Shown here: one piece after another, positions 43,923-51,488 of the stretch
Position numbering within the stretch: the first letter of the stretch is position 1
Layout: the number at the start of each line of letters is the position of its first letter
Assembly (NCBI GenBank): GCA_964369805.1
Contig: CAYJFM010000012.1
Location: forward strand, 1 to 52,460
Length of the DNA: 52,460 bases
Direction: 5' to 3'
Source: CAYJHC01 sp964369805
Lineage (GTDB): Bacteria; Bacillota; Clostridia; Peptostreptococcales; Anaerovoracaceae
The notes under the pieces: model-generated
What the model was told of the DNA's origin: nothing
Database searches by the model: none
The model's input: the letters and a program-made list of their open reading frames with translations, nothing else
Translations under genes and position numbers: made by a program

Positions 43923-44288
43923 GTGGATTTATTAGATTACAAATTAAAAGGATACTGCTGTAGCCAAATTGTGGCGGATGTCTGTCTTAAAAAAATGGGA
44001 AAGGAAAACCAAGATCTTGTAGATGCATGCGCAGGCCTTTGCATCGGACTTAGCATAGAAGCAAACTGTGCTTTAGTTTCTTCAGCGGTTATGATGATGA
44101 CATTAAAGGATCCTAAGGAGGCGTCTGAATGGGCGGTTCGTGACTTTATTGACTGGTTTGAAGAGGCCTATGGAACGATTGAATGTAGGGATATTATTCA
44201 AGGAAATCAACTTTTAGTTTTTGAAAAATGCCCAGCCATGATTGAGGCAACTATTTCGAAAATAGATGAATTAATGGAATGGGATTAA
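43923..44288 (+). CDS. C-GCAxxG-C-C family protein (DVU_1555-like)
   Basis: The 121 residues carry the family pattern: a first Cys pair near YCCSQ, then ACAGLCIGLS in place of the GCAxxG motif, NCALVS, and Cys residues at ECRDI and KCPAM. The family, generally found in FeS and redox contexts, is thought to bind a metal cluster. The GTG start at 43923 is chosen because GAGGAGGGGG lies about 8 bases upstream; an earlier ATG (43905) would put that site inside the gene. It sits between the methyltransferase and ligase genes. No activity is established to my knowledge. Confidence 0.75.
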   Translation: MDLLDYKLKGYCCSQIVADVCLKKMGKENQDLVDACAGLCIGLSIEANCALVSSAVMMMTLKDPKEASEWAVRDFIDWFEEAYGTIECRDIIQGNQLLVFEKCPAMIEATISKIDELMEWD

Positions 44289-44351
44289 TTGAAACTACAG
44301 TAAAGAATGCAGAATAAAGAAGTAAGATGAAGAATAAAATAGAGAGCATTT

Positions 44352-45428
44352 ATGAAAAACTATCTAGATAAATGGGTTGAGGAAAAATTAAATATTGAAG
44401 AGGGTTCTTTGAGCAGGGAAGCCATTGAGGATTATCAGCTTAGGATGATAAATGAAACAATAATTCATGGGAGAGAAAACTCAGAGTTTTATAAGGAGCA
44501 TTTAAAAGCTATAGATAGTAAAGGAATAAAAAATCTTGAAGAAATGAAGAATATACCTTTGCTTAGAAATGAAGACTGCTCTGAAAAACTAATCTGTGTA
44601 TCCATGGCTAAGATAAGCAGGGTAGTTACTTTAGATACAAGCGGAACTACAGGGAAACCCAAAAGGGTGTATTTTAGCCAGGAGGATCAGGAACTAACAA
44701 TTGATTTTTTTCATAGAGGAATGATGAACCTAATTAACGAAGAAGATACACTGCTTATTTTAATGCCAACTAGAATGCCTGGGTCCATTGGAGACCTTCT
44801 AAGAATAGGTGTAGAGAGGATGGGCGCAAAAGTAGTGGCAAAAGGGCCTCTTGAAAAGGGAGAAGAGTATAAGGACATACTGGGGTTAATTAGAAGAGAA
44901 GGTATTACGTCAATTGTAGCAACATCAAGCCAGATGGAAGGAATCTTAGCTGCAGGAAAAACAGAAATTGAAAGTGCTGAAGAATCAGTTGAAAAAACTG
45001 GAGAAATTAATGAGGGCAATGAAACTGTGAAGCTAAACTCAATTTTGCTTAGTGCAGAATATGTACCGGATAGGCTCCTTAGAGAATGCGAAAAAACTTT
45101 TAATTGCAAAGGATTTGAGCATTTTGGGATGACAGAAACAGGGCTAGGAGGGGCAGTTAGCTGCTATATATTGGAAGGCTACCATCCAAGGGAAGCAGAT
45201 TTGTATTTTGAGATAATAGACCCTAAGACTGGATTAGTTGTAGAAGATGGCCAGTGGGGAGAGTTAGTAGTTACAACCTTAACACGAAAGGCTATGCCAT
45301 TTATTAGATATAGAACTGGAGATGAAGCTAGATGGCTTACGGAAAAATGTAAATGTGGAAGCCAATTAAAAAGGTTAGACAAGGTTAGAGATAGGAAGAA
45401 TAAAAAAGGAGATAACTTTTATGTATAA
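44352..45428 (+). CDS. AMP-dependent ligase, PaaK-like (DVU_1553-like)
   Basis: This is an adenylate-forming enzyme: P-loop TLDTSGTTGKPKRVYF, FEHFGMTETGLGGAV and YRTGDEARWL with a CKCG before the end. At 358 residues it is short for the family (PaaK is ~430) and seems to lack most of the small C-terminal domain, so full ligase chemistry is uncertain. It might activate a carboxylate as an adenylate without making a CoA ester. It overlaps the xdhC-like gene by 8 bases. Its presence in a molybdoenzyme locus is unusual. Confidence 0.82.
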   Translation: MKNYLDKWVEEKLNIEEGSLSREAIEDYQLRMINETIIHGRENSEFYKEHLKAIDSKGIKNLEEMKNIPLLRNEDCSEKLICVSMAKISRVVTLDTSGTTGKPKRVYFSQEDQELTIDFFHRGMMNLINEEDTLLILMPTRMPGSIGDLLRIGVERMGAKVVAKGPLEKGEEYKDILGLIRREGITSIVATSSQMEGILAAGKTEIESAEESVEKTGEINEGNETVKLNSILLSAEYVPDRLLRECEKTFNCKGFEHFGMTETGLGGAVSCYILEGYHPREADLYFEIIDPKTGLVVEDGQWGELVVTTLTRKAMPFIRYRTGDEARWLTEKCKCGSQLKRLDKVRDRKNKKGDNFYV

Positions 45429-46257
45429 CAAAGCAGGACATTTGATTTTGAAGCTTCAAGAGATGGGAGAGTCTTTTGTAGTTGGTCGAATTGTAGAGAC
45501 CAATGGGTCAGCCCCTAGAAAAGAGGGGGCGGTGCTAGTGATGGCAGAGAATGGAATGAGAGAAGGAACTGTTGGTGGCGGAAGAATTGAAGCCGAGACG
45601 GAGAAACTTTGTATAAAAGCCTTTGAGACAAAGGAAAAAGGGAAACGGGTACATTTTAAATTGAACACAGAAGAGCAAGATGCAATTGACATGGGTTGCG
45701 GAGGAGAAGCGACGGTAGAGATCACATATGTTGGGCAGGGAGAGAGCTATGATAGTATAGCAGAACTAATGCCAAAGGGAACCGCTTACATTTTTGGCGC
45801 TGGTCATGTAGGTGAAGCACTAGAACCTATATTAAGGTATGTTGATTTTGCGACGGTTGTAATTGACGATAGACCTGATTATGCCAATAGAGACAAGTTT
45901 CCAGAAGCAACAGAGGTGAAAGTTATAGATTCTTTCAAAGAGCCCTTCGAGGAGTTAGCTTTAGATGATGATAGCTATATAGTAATTGTTACTAGAGGCC
46001 ACCTTGGAGATAAGGATGTGGTAGAGAAAGCTATACACCAACCAAACTCATATATTGGAATGATTGGAAGTAAAAAGAAAACTCAGCTTCTATATTCAAT
46101 GCTCGAGGAAGAGGGCTGTGATATGAAGAAACTGGCAGAAGTATACACGCCTATTGGGGAGAGTATATTAGCAGAGACACCAGAAGAAATTGCCATAAGT
46201 ATATCAGCTGAGATGATAAAAGTAAGAGCTCAGAAAGCTAGGGCCAAGCGCGGATAA
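45421..46257 (+). CDS. XdhC-family molybdenum cofactor maturation factor
   Basis: XdhC proteins bind the molybdenum cofactor, help add its terminal sulfur ligand and hand it to xanthine oxidase-family enzymes. The N-terminal domain has TVGGGRIEAETE and MGCGGEATVEI (Cys93); the C-terminal Rossmann part has YIFGAGHVGEAL, YIVIVTRGHLGDKDVV and YIGMIGSKKKT. Length 278 is usual. The start overlaps the ligase gene. This directly supports the idea that the neighbouring genes act on the aldehyde oxidoreductase cofactor. Confidence 0.92.
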   Translation: MYNKAGHLILKLQEMGESFVVGRIVETNGSAPRKEGAVLVMAENGMREGTVGGGRIEAETEKLCIKAFETKEKGKRVHFKLNTEEQDAIDMGCGGEATVEITYVGQGESYDSIAELMPKGTAYIFGAGHVGEALEPILRYVDFATVVIDDRPDYANRDKFPEATEVKVIDSFKEPFEELALDDDSYIVIVTRGHLGDKDVVEKAIHQPNSYIGMIGSKKKTQLLYSMLEEEGCDMKKLAEVYTPIGESILAETPEEIAISISAEMIKVRAQKARAKRG

Positions 46258-46352
46258 ACCTGTAGAAGCCTAAGAAAAGGGAGAAACCTGACTAGTGATG
46301 ACAACTTACAATCACAGCAAAGAGGAGAAACCTGCAAAACTTGAGGAGGGTA

Positions 46353-47573
46353 ATGGAAAAGAAAAACTTTACTGCAGTAATAATCTGTGGCGGATACTCA
46401 AAGAGAATGAATGACTTTAAGGCTACAATGAAACTTGATGAAAAACCAGTTATTTCAATGGTTCTTGACGAAATTGAGAAGAGTGGAATAAGGAATACTA
46501 TTGTGGTGACAGGATATGGGAGAAAGAATATCCAACCATTCATATCAGGTAGGAAAGGAATAAGAGAAGCCTTTAATCCGAATTTTGATAAGGGCATGTT
46601 CTCATCAATCGTTAAAGGCATTGAAAGTGCAAAAGAAGCAGATGGGATATTACTTTTTCCTATAGACATTCCACTTGTAACATCTGAGGCAGTTGAAAAA
46701 CTAGTAGCAGTCATAATAAACTCTAAAGAAAATACTAGCTTTGCAGTTCCAACTTTTAAAGGGAAAAAAGGGCACCCACTCTACATTCCAAGCTGCTTTT
46801 TTGATGAAATATTGGCATATGAAGGAAATAGAGGCCTAAAAGGAATAACAGAAAAATACTTTGACAGAATGGACTTTATTGAAACAGATGAAGAAGGAAT
46901 TCTTTTAGATATGGACACTCAGGAAGATTTTGAAATTCTAAAAGAGTTTCTTAAGAATAATAGAGAAAGAGAGTCTATAAAGGAACTAGCTAAGGATAAA
47001 GAGTTTGTTTTAATACGACATGGAACAATAAAGCAACATAAAAGCAAAATTTTTCTTGGGCAGACAGACGTTAGCTTAAGTGAAGCAGGGCGCCAAGAGA
47101 TAAGGAACTTAGTTAAAAAACTACCCGAAGTGAAGGGAACTAAAATTTTTACAAGTCCATTACTTAGAGCAAAAGAATCTGCAGAAATATTAATTGAAGA
47201 TTTAAAATGTAAAGGCAAGCAGATAGAGCTTTTGGAAGTAGAAGGCTTAAAAGAGATGTCTCTTGGAGACTGGGATGGAAAGTATATTGACAATATAAAA
47301 AATGAGTATCCAAAAGAATATGAATTTAGAGGAGAAAATATATTGCGATATAAACCACCTGGAAAAAGTGAAAATTTCTATGATCTAAAATACAGAGTGG
47401 AATTAGCACTACTTGATATTCTAAAAAACACTAAGGACGAACAAATTGTAATTGTTAGTCACAAAGGGGTCATTAAGGTTATAGAAGCCATGCTAGAGAG
47501 AAATGACTTAGAAAATAAAGCAAATAATGAAGGCATAATAAAATGCGGAGAATACACAATTATTAATTACTAA
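46353..47573 (+). CDS. MocA-like nucleotidyltransferase fused to a histidine phosphatase (DVU_1551-like)
   Basis: The N-terminal ~200 residues are a MobA/MocA-type transferase: ICGGYSKRMNDFKATMKL replaces the LAAGxSxRMG-K motif, and LLFPIDIPLVT has the DxP-type metal site. The C-terminal ~200 residues are a histidine-phosphatase (PGM/CobC) domain: LIRHGTIKQ, GLKEMSLGDWDGK, VSHKGVIK. MocA makes molybdopterin cytosine dinucleotide, the form XdhC enzymes need. The phosphatase may act on a nucleotide or alpha-phosphate product. The ATG at 46353 has GAGGAGG upstream; the earlier TTG contains that site. Confidence 0.85.
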   Translation: MEKKNFTAVIICGGYSKRMNDFKATMKLDEKPVISMVLDEIEKSGIRNTIVVTGYGRKNIQPFISGRKGIREAFNPNFDKGMFSSIVKGIESAKEADGILLFPIDIPLVTSEAVEKLVAVIINSKENTSFAVPTFKGKKGHPLYIPSCFFDEILAYEGNRGLKGITEKYFDRMDFIETDEEGILLDMDTQEDFEILKEFLKNNRERESIKELAKDKEFVLIRHGTIKQHKSKIFLGQTDVSLSEAGRQEIRNLVKKLPEVKGTKIFTSPLLRAKESAEILIEDLKCKGKQIELLEVEGLKEMSLGDWDGKYIDNIKNEYPKEYEFRGENILRYKPPGKSENFYDLKYRVELALLDILKNTKDEQIVIVSHKGVIKVIEAMLERNDLENKANNEGIIKCGEYTIINY

Positions 47574-47590
47574 AAGGAAACGAGGAAACT

Positions 47591-48610
47591 ATGAAAATAA
47601 TTAATACTCAGGATGCGGTAGGACATGTGCTATGTCATGATATGACAAAAATAGTTCCAGGCGAAGTTAAGGATGCAGTGTTTAGAAAAGGGCATGTTGT
47701 AAGGGAAGAGGATATTAAAGAGCTTCTTTCAATGGGAAAAGAGCATCTATATGTTTGGGAAAGCGATGAATCAATGTATCATGAAAATGAAGCTGCTGAG
47801 GTTTTAGTTTCTCTGTGTAAAGGTGAGCATATTAGTCGGGGTGATGTTAAAGAGGGGAAAATCGATCTCTTTGCAGAAATAGATGGTATTTTCGAAATAG
47901 ATGAAGAGCAAACAAAGAAGGTAAACTCCCTCGGCGAGATTGTAATTGCAACAAGAGGAAATAATTTTCCCGTAAGAAGGGGAGATAAACTTGCAGGCAC
48001 AAGGGTAGTGCCACTTGCAATTGAGAAAGCGAAACTTGAGGCTGCTAAAGAAGTAGCAGGAGATGTTCCGCTGATGAAGGTTACGCCATATACACATAAA
48101 AAAGTTGCTATGATAATTACAGGTAGCGAAGTATATCACGGTAGGATCGAGGATAAATTCGGGCCTGCTCTTGTAAGAAAACTTGGAGAATATGATACGG
48201 AAATTGTATCAAAAGCAATTATCAGTGATAATCCTGGACACATTACGGATGAAATTAATAGGCGAGTTGCAGAGGGGGTTGATATGATTCTTTGTACAGG
48301 AGGCATGAGCGTTGACCCAGATGATACGACGCCATCAGCCATTAAGGATACAGGGGCGGAGGTAATTTCTTATGGTGCGCCTGTGCTGCCAGGCTCTATG
48401 TTTTTAATTGCCTACACGAAGTGTGGTGTGCCGATTATGGGACTGCCAGGCTGTGTTATGTATTCAAGAAGAACGATTTTTGACCTGGTACTTCCGAAAA
48501 TTATGGCTAATGAGGTGGTAACACCGGAGTATCTGGCAGGTCTTGGCGTAGGTGGACTTTGTCTAGACTGTGAAGCTTGTATTTATCCAAATTGCGGATT
48601 TGGTAGATAG
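47591..48610 (+). CDS. MoeA/MogA-like molybdopterin-binding protein with Cys-rich tail
   Basis: The MoCF domain is visible: VAMIITGSEVYHGRIEDK, CTGGMSVDPDDTTPSAI and MGLPGCVMYSRRTIFDLVLP. This family binds molybdopterin and helps insert molybdenum. The protein (339 residues) is shorter than MoeA (~400) and has an unusual end, GGLCLDCEACIYPNCGFGR, with CxxCxxC-xxxx-C, a likely metal or FeS site. It is the last gene of the maturation operon, with an intrinsic terminator after it. Confidence 0.85.
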   Translation: MKIINTQDAVGHVLCHDMTKIVPGEVKDAVFRKGHVVREEDIKELLSMGKEHLYVWESDESMYHENEAAEVLVSLCKGEHISRGDVKEGKIDLFAEIDGIFEIDEEQTKKVNSLGEIVIATRGNNFPVRRGDKLAGTRVVPLAIEKAKLEAAKEVAGDVPLMKVTPYTHKKVAMIITGSEVYHGRIEDKFGPALVRKLGEYDTEIVSKAIISDNPGHITDEINRRVAEGVDMILCTGGMSVDPDDTTPSAIKDTGAEVISYGAPVLPGSMFLIAYTKCGVPIMGLPGCVMYSRRTIFDLVLPKIMANEVVTPEYLAGLGVGGLCLDCEACIYPNCGFGR

Positions 48611-48637
48611 TTAAAACAAAATAAAAGACAGTTTTAG

Positions 48638-48671
48638 GAGAAATCTAGAGTAGATAGGTTTCTCTTTTTTT
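48638..48671 (+). terminator. Terminator of the maturation operon
   Basis: GAGAA-ATCTA pairs with TAGAT and, past a 3-base bulge, with TTCTC, followed by seven Ts. It is a good intrinsic terminator after the MoeA-like gene. Confidence 0.8.
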
Positions 48672-48730
48672 ACATAAAAATGGAAGAGCCTAAGCATTGA
48701 ATCTTGGCGTGTTTTTCACGTTGACTAAAG

Positions 48731-49003
48731 TTAGCAAGTTGCTTCAACAAACCATCGGTCCTCTTCTCTAAAAAGGTAAGTTTCTTTGCCCAGAATAAGT
48801 ATAGTATATCTAATTCCGCACCCGCCTACTTTGGTAGAGGCGGCCTTGCAAATATATTTAATCCTATCAATCTCATAAACGGTATCATCCTCCCAAATAA
48901 TTGACATTGGAAGAACCAAACCTTCTTTAGAACTCTTAGATATAACATCAACATAAACTTTAACCCTACAATCTTTTTTAGTACCTTTTTTATCTTCCAA
49001 CAT
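48731..49003 (-). CDS. Small conserved protein downstream of the Y-family polymerase
   Basis: The 90-residue protein reads like a compact beta-rich domain (VKVYVDVISKSSKEG, then VLPMSIIWEDDTVYEIDRI, ending YLFREEDRWFVEATC). A clear AAGGTG site precedes its ATG. It lies 39 bases downstream of the polymerase gene on the same strand, presumably co-transcribed and so damage-responsive. Similar small proteins beside clostridial DinB are familiar to me, but I cannot name the function. Four Cys residues are scattered without a CxxC motif. Confidence 0.7.
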   Translation of the reverse strand: MLEDKKGTKKDCRVKVYVDVISKSSKEGLVLPMSIIWEDDTVYEIDRIKYICKAASTKVGGCGIRYTILILGKETYLFREEDRWFVEATC

Positions 49004-49042
49004 TTAAATCACCTTATCTCAACACATTGTTTATAAAAGAAT

Positions 49043-50305
49043 CTATCTAACCATTCCTGTAGGCATAATTATTTCTATATCATTTCTCCCTTCAGTTTTT
49101 AATGACTGAAAAAGGCTACCATTTCTAATAATATTTTTTCCGAACCTGCTTCTTATGTTTTCTACGGCCACATCAAGATTCTCACATTTTTCAATCTCAT
49201 CATAATCTGTAAAAAAATCAAACTGAATTGGAACTGCCTCATCTACAAGATCAATAACTTTAATTGTAATAGATCTAATAGAGTAGCCCCATCTATAATT
49301 TTTTTCAAAAAGAGCGAAGCCCTCCCTAGCTAAAACTAGGCTGCTTTGAGTAGGTACAGGAAGAAGTTTCTGCCAGCTCCTAGTCACTAGCTGATTGTCC
49401 CTCACTGCAATAGCAACTCCTCCAGCTTTCATTCCGTGCAATTTAAGCTTGCTCCCAACAGATTGAACTAGGTCAAGCATAACTCGCCAAACTTCCGAGC
49501 CATTCTCCAAATCCCTAGCCGCCGTAATACCATGACCAATACTTTTTATAGGAAAGGAATAATTCATAGCCTTAACCCTAGAAAAATCAGGACCATTAGC
49601 ATAGTCTTTCAACATCAGTCCATTTTTACCAATATGATATTTTAAAACCTCATCAGGGGCTACCGCTAAATCCCCTATAGTAACAATTCCGAATTTACCT
49701 AAGGTCTTTGCTGTAGCCCTGCCTACGCCAAGAAGCTCAGAGGCAGGTAGATGCCAGATACAGTCTCTAAAAGACTCAGAGGGGATGCATGTAATAGCAT
49801 CGGGTTTTTTCATATCAGAACCAAGTTTCGCGAAAATTTTATTAAAACTTACGCCGATTGAAATAGTAAGGCCAAGTTCAAACTTCGTAGCTTTTCCAAG
49901 CTCACAAGCAATTTCATAGCCGTTGCCCATAATTTTGCTTCCAGTTACATCAAGCCAACATTCATCCATTCCATATGGCTCGATTAAATCAGTATACCTA
50001 GCATAAATTTCCTTGGCGTATCTAGAAAACTTAAGATACTCCTCATAGTGAGGGGGGACAACCACAAGCTGTGGGCACTTTTGCTTCGCCTGCCATATGG
50101 CTTCACCTGTTTTAACTCCTAGCTCCTTTGCCTTATAGTTTTTCGCTAACACAATACCATGACGGGTTTCAACAGATCCGCATACAGCAACAGCTTCCTT
50201 CTTTAAAGCTGGATCAAGCATGCACTCAACAGAGGCATAAAAATTATTCATATCACAGTGTAAAATAGTACGTACCCTATGGGATACATTATTTAAACTT
50301 TCCAT
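49043..50305 (-). CDS. Y-family DNA polymerase (DinB/UmuC type)
   Basis: A translesion polymerase: TILHCDMNNFYASVECM (metal Asp), VLAKNYKAKELGVKTGEAIW, and the YGMDECWLDVTGS motif with catalytic Asp/Glu. The thumb and little-finger regions follow (FAKLGSDMKKPDAI, LLGVGRATAKTLGKFGI). 420 residues is typical. There is no obvious beta-clamp motif except the region near the C-terminus (SLFQSLKTEGR). It is driven by a near-perfect promoter that overlaps a long palindrome, divergent from an XRE/ImmA pair. I leave the symbol blank because dinB versus uvrX/umuC cannot be settled by eye. Confidence 0.92.
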   Translation of the reverse strand: MESLNNVSHRVRTILHCDMNNFYASVECMLDPALKKEAVAVCGSVETRHGIVLAKNYKAKELGVKTGEAIWQAKQKCPQLVVVPPHYEEYLKFSRYAKEIYARYTDLIEPYGMDECWLDVTGSKIMGNGYEIACELGKATKFELGLTISIGVSFNKIFAKLGSDMKKPDAITCIPSESFRDCIWHLPASELLGVGRATAKTLGKFGIVTIGDLAVAPDEVLKYHIGKNGLMLKDYANGPDFSRVKAMNYSFPIKSIGHGITAARDLENGSEVWRVMLDLVQSVGSKLKLHGMKAGGVAIAVRDNQLVTRSWQKLLPVPTQSSLVLAREGFALFEKNYRWGYSIRSITIKVIDLVDEAVPIQFDFFTDYDEIEKCENLDVAVENIRSRFGKNIIRNGSLFQSLKTEGRNDIEIIMPTGMVR

Positions 50306-50335
50306 AAAACCCGCCTTTCTATTGACTTATAAGAA

Positions 50336-50428
50336 GAAGTAAACTATACTTTTAAGTAGTTAAACTTCTTAAAAGTATTATACGAAGTTTAAGGTGATTT
50401 GTCAAGAAAAAATATGAAGTTAAACTAC
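50336..50428. promoter_or_regulatory. Operator region shared by the polymerase and XRE genes
   Basis: The 33-base sequence 50346-50378 is a near-perfect palindrome: ATACTTTTAAG and CTTAAAAGTAT flank T-AGTT-A-AACT-T. The same core occurs inverted at 50416-50428 (GAAGTTAAACTAC), with partial copies at 50336 (GAAGTAAACTA) and 50384 (GAAGTTTAAGG). These four sites span the whole regulatory part of the intergenic region, as expected for the adjacent XRE protein. No LexA-type box was found. Confidence 0.75.
50377..50405 (-). promoter_or_regulatory. Consensus promoter for the Y-family polymerase gene
   Basis: On the minus strand, TTGACA (50405-50400) and TATAAT (50382-50377) with a 17-base spacer are an exact consensus. 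The -10 element touches the end of the 33-base palindrome, so a bound repressor would block it. Confidence 0.85.
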
Positions 50429-50464
50429 ATATAAAGGTGACATAAAGAAAGGAGTGCGCAGTAT

Positions 50465-50893
50465 TTGAGTGAAATACAGCGTAATAGACTTATGACTTTT
50501 GGAGAAAAAATCAAAAATGAAAGAACTAGACTTGGATTAACTCAAAGCCAGTTAGCGAAGCAAATCGGAGTAACGCAAAGAGTAATAACTTCTTATGAGA
50601 GAAATAATTCTAGGCCAAGAGGTATTGAAAAATACAAATGTTTGGCGGAGGTGCTTGGTGTTAACGTTAATTACCTTCTAAACGAGGATGAAGCCTTTGT
50701 AGCAAAGTCAGAAGAAGAGTTTGGGTATAGAGGAAGAAAAGGGGCTGAAAAGCTAGTTGAAGAGGTTACAGGCCTTTTTGCTGGGGGAGATATGGCTGAA
50801 GAGGATATGGATGAACTAATGCTTGCAATCCAAGAAGCTTATGTTGTAGCTAAACGGAACAATAAAAAGTATGCCCCGAAAAAGAAGGCCTAG
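50465..50893 (+). CDS. XRE-family repressor (ImmR-like)
   Basis: The 142-residue protein has an N-terminal Cro/C1 helix-turn-helix: RLGLTQSQLAKQIGVTQRVITSYERNNSRPRGIEKYKCLAEVLGV. The remaining ~70 residues are acidic then basic (MLAIQEAYVVAKRNNKKYAPKKK). The TTG start at 50465 has AAAGGAG about 10 bases upstream; an ATG nine codons later lacks one. It lies 2 bases from the ImmA-like gene and diverges from the polymerase gene, so it probably represses both from the palindromic operators. Confidence 0.85.
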   Translation: MSEIQRNRLMTFGEKIKNERTRLGLTQSQLAKQIGVTQRVITSYERNNSRPRGIEKYKCLAEVLGVNVNYLLNEDEAFVAKSEEEFGYRGRKGAEKLVEEVTGLFAGGDMAEEDMDELMLAIQEAYVVAKRNNKKYAPKKKA

Positions 50894-50895
50894 CT

Positions 50896-51411
50896 ATGGA
50901 TAGAGGAGCAGAGAGAGCCATTAAGAAGGCTGAAGAAATGCTAAGAAAATTTGGAACTAGGAACCCATATAGGTTAGCCAATGAACTGGGAATAATTCTA
51001 ATGGAAAGAAATTTCCAAAGTCAAAAAGGCGTATATAAAGTAATTGAACGTAACAGATTTATATTTATAAAGAAGGACCTTCACCCAGTGATGAAGTCAA
51101 TTGTACTGCTACACGAAATAGGGCATGATTTACTTCATAGAAAAGAAGCCATAAGAGTGGGGGGATTTCACGAGTTTAATATTTACAATATGGGGGAGTC
51201 GAGAATGGAATATGAAGCGAATATGTTCGCAGCACAGATTTCCCTTGTGGAAGAAGAGTTGTTAGAGTATATTGGGCGTGGTTATGATGTGCAGCAAATA
51301 GCAATGGAAATGAATTCTGATATAAACCTAGTAGCACTTAAAGTTTCAGAGCTAAATGGTAAAGGATATAACTTTAATAAGCAAGAACACAGAAAAGAAT
51401 TCCTTAAATAG
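50896..51411 (+). CDS. ImmA/IrrE-family metallopeptidase
   Basis: The zinc protease motif is HEIGH (73-77) within SIVLLHEIGHDLLH. YEANMFAAQISL, the third ligand region, lies further on (EYEANMFAA). Such proteases cut and inactivate an XRE repressor encoded beside them (ImmA/ImmR of ICEBs1, IrrE/DdrO of Deinococcus). The gene follows the XRE repressor after 2 bases. No integrase or other mobile genes are near, so it may be a resident regulatory pair. No ATPase or kinase sensor is encoded next to it. Confidence 0.9.
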   Translation: MDRGAERAIKKAEEMLRKFGTRNPYRLANELGIILMERNFQSQKGVYKVIERNRFIFIKKDLHPVMKSIVLLHEIGHDLLHRKEAIRVGGFHEFNIYNMGESRMEYEANMFAAQISLVEEELLEYIGRGYDVQQIAMEMNSDINLVALKVSELNGKGYNFNKQEHRKEFLK

Positions 51412-51488
51412 TATATTTAAGCTTATAGATATAAAGAAAAAGAAAAGAATTCATAGGGCTTAGTAAACAATATGACATTGAGAAGCCG

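Noticed and set aside
50336..50428. LexA/DinR-type SOS box for the polymerase gene
   Set aside because: No CGAAC...GTTCG-like sequence was found; the repeated AGTT(A/T)AACT core points to the XRE protein instead.
50465..51411. An integrated mobile element, suggested by the XRE/ImmA pair
   Set aside because: No integrase, excisionase, relaxase, attachment repeats or phage structural genes are present around it.
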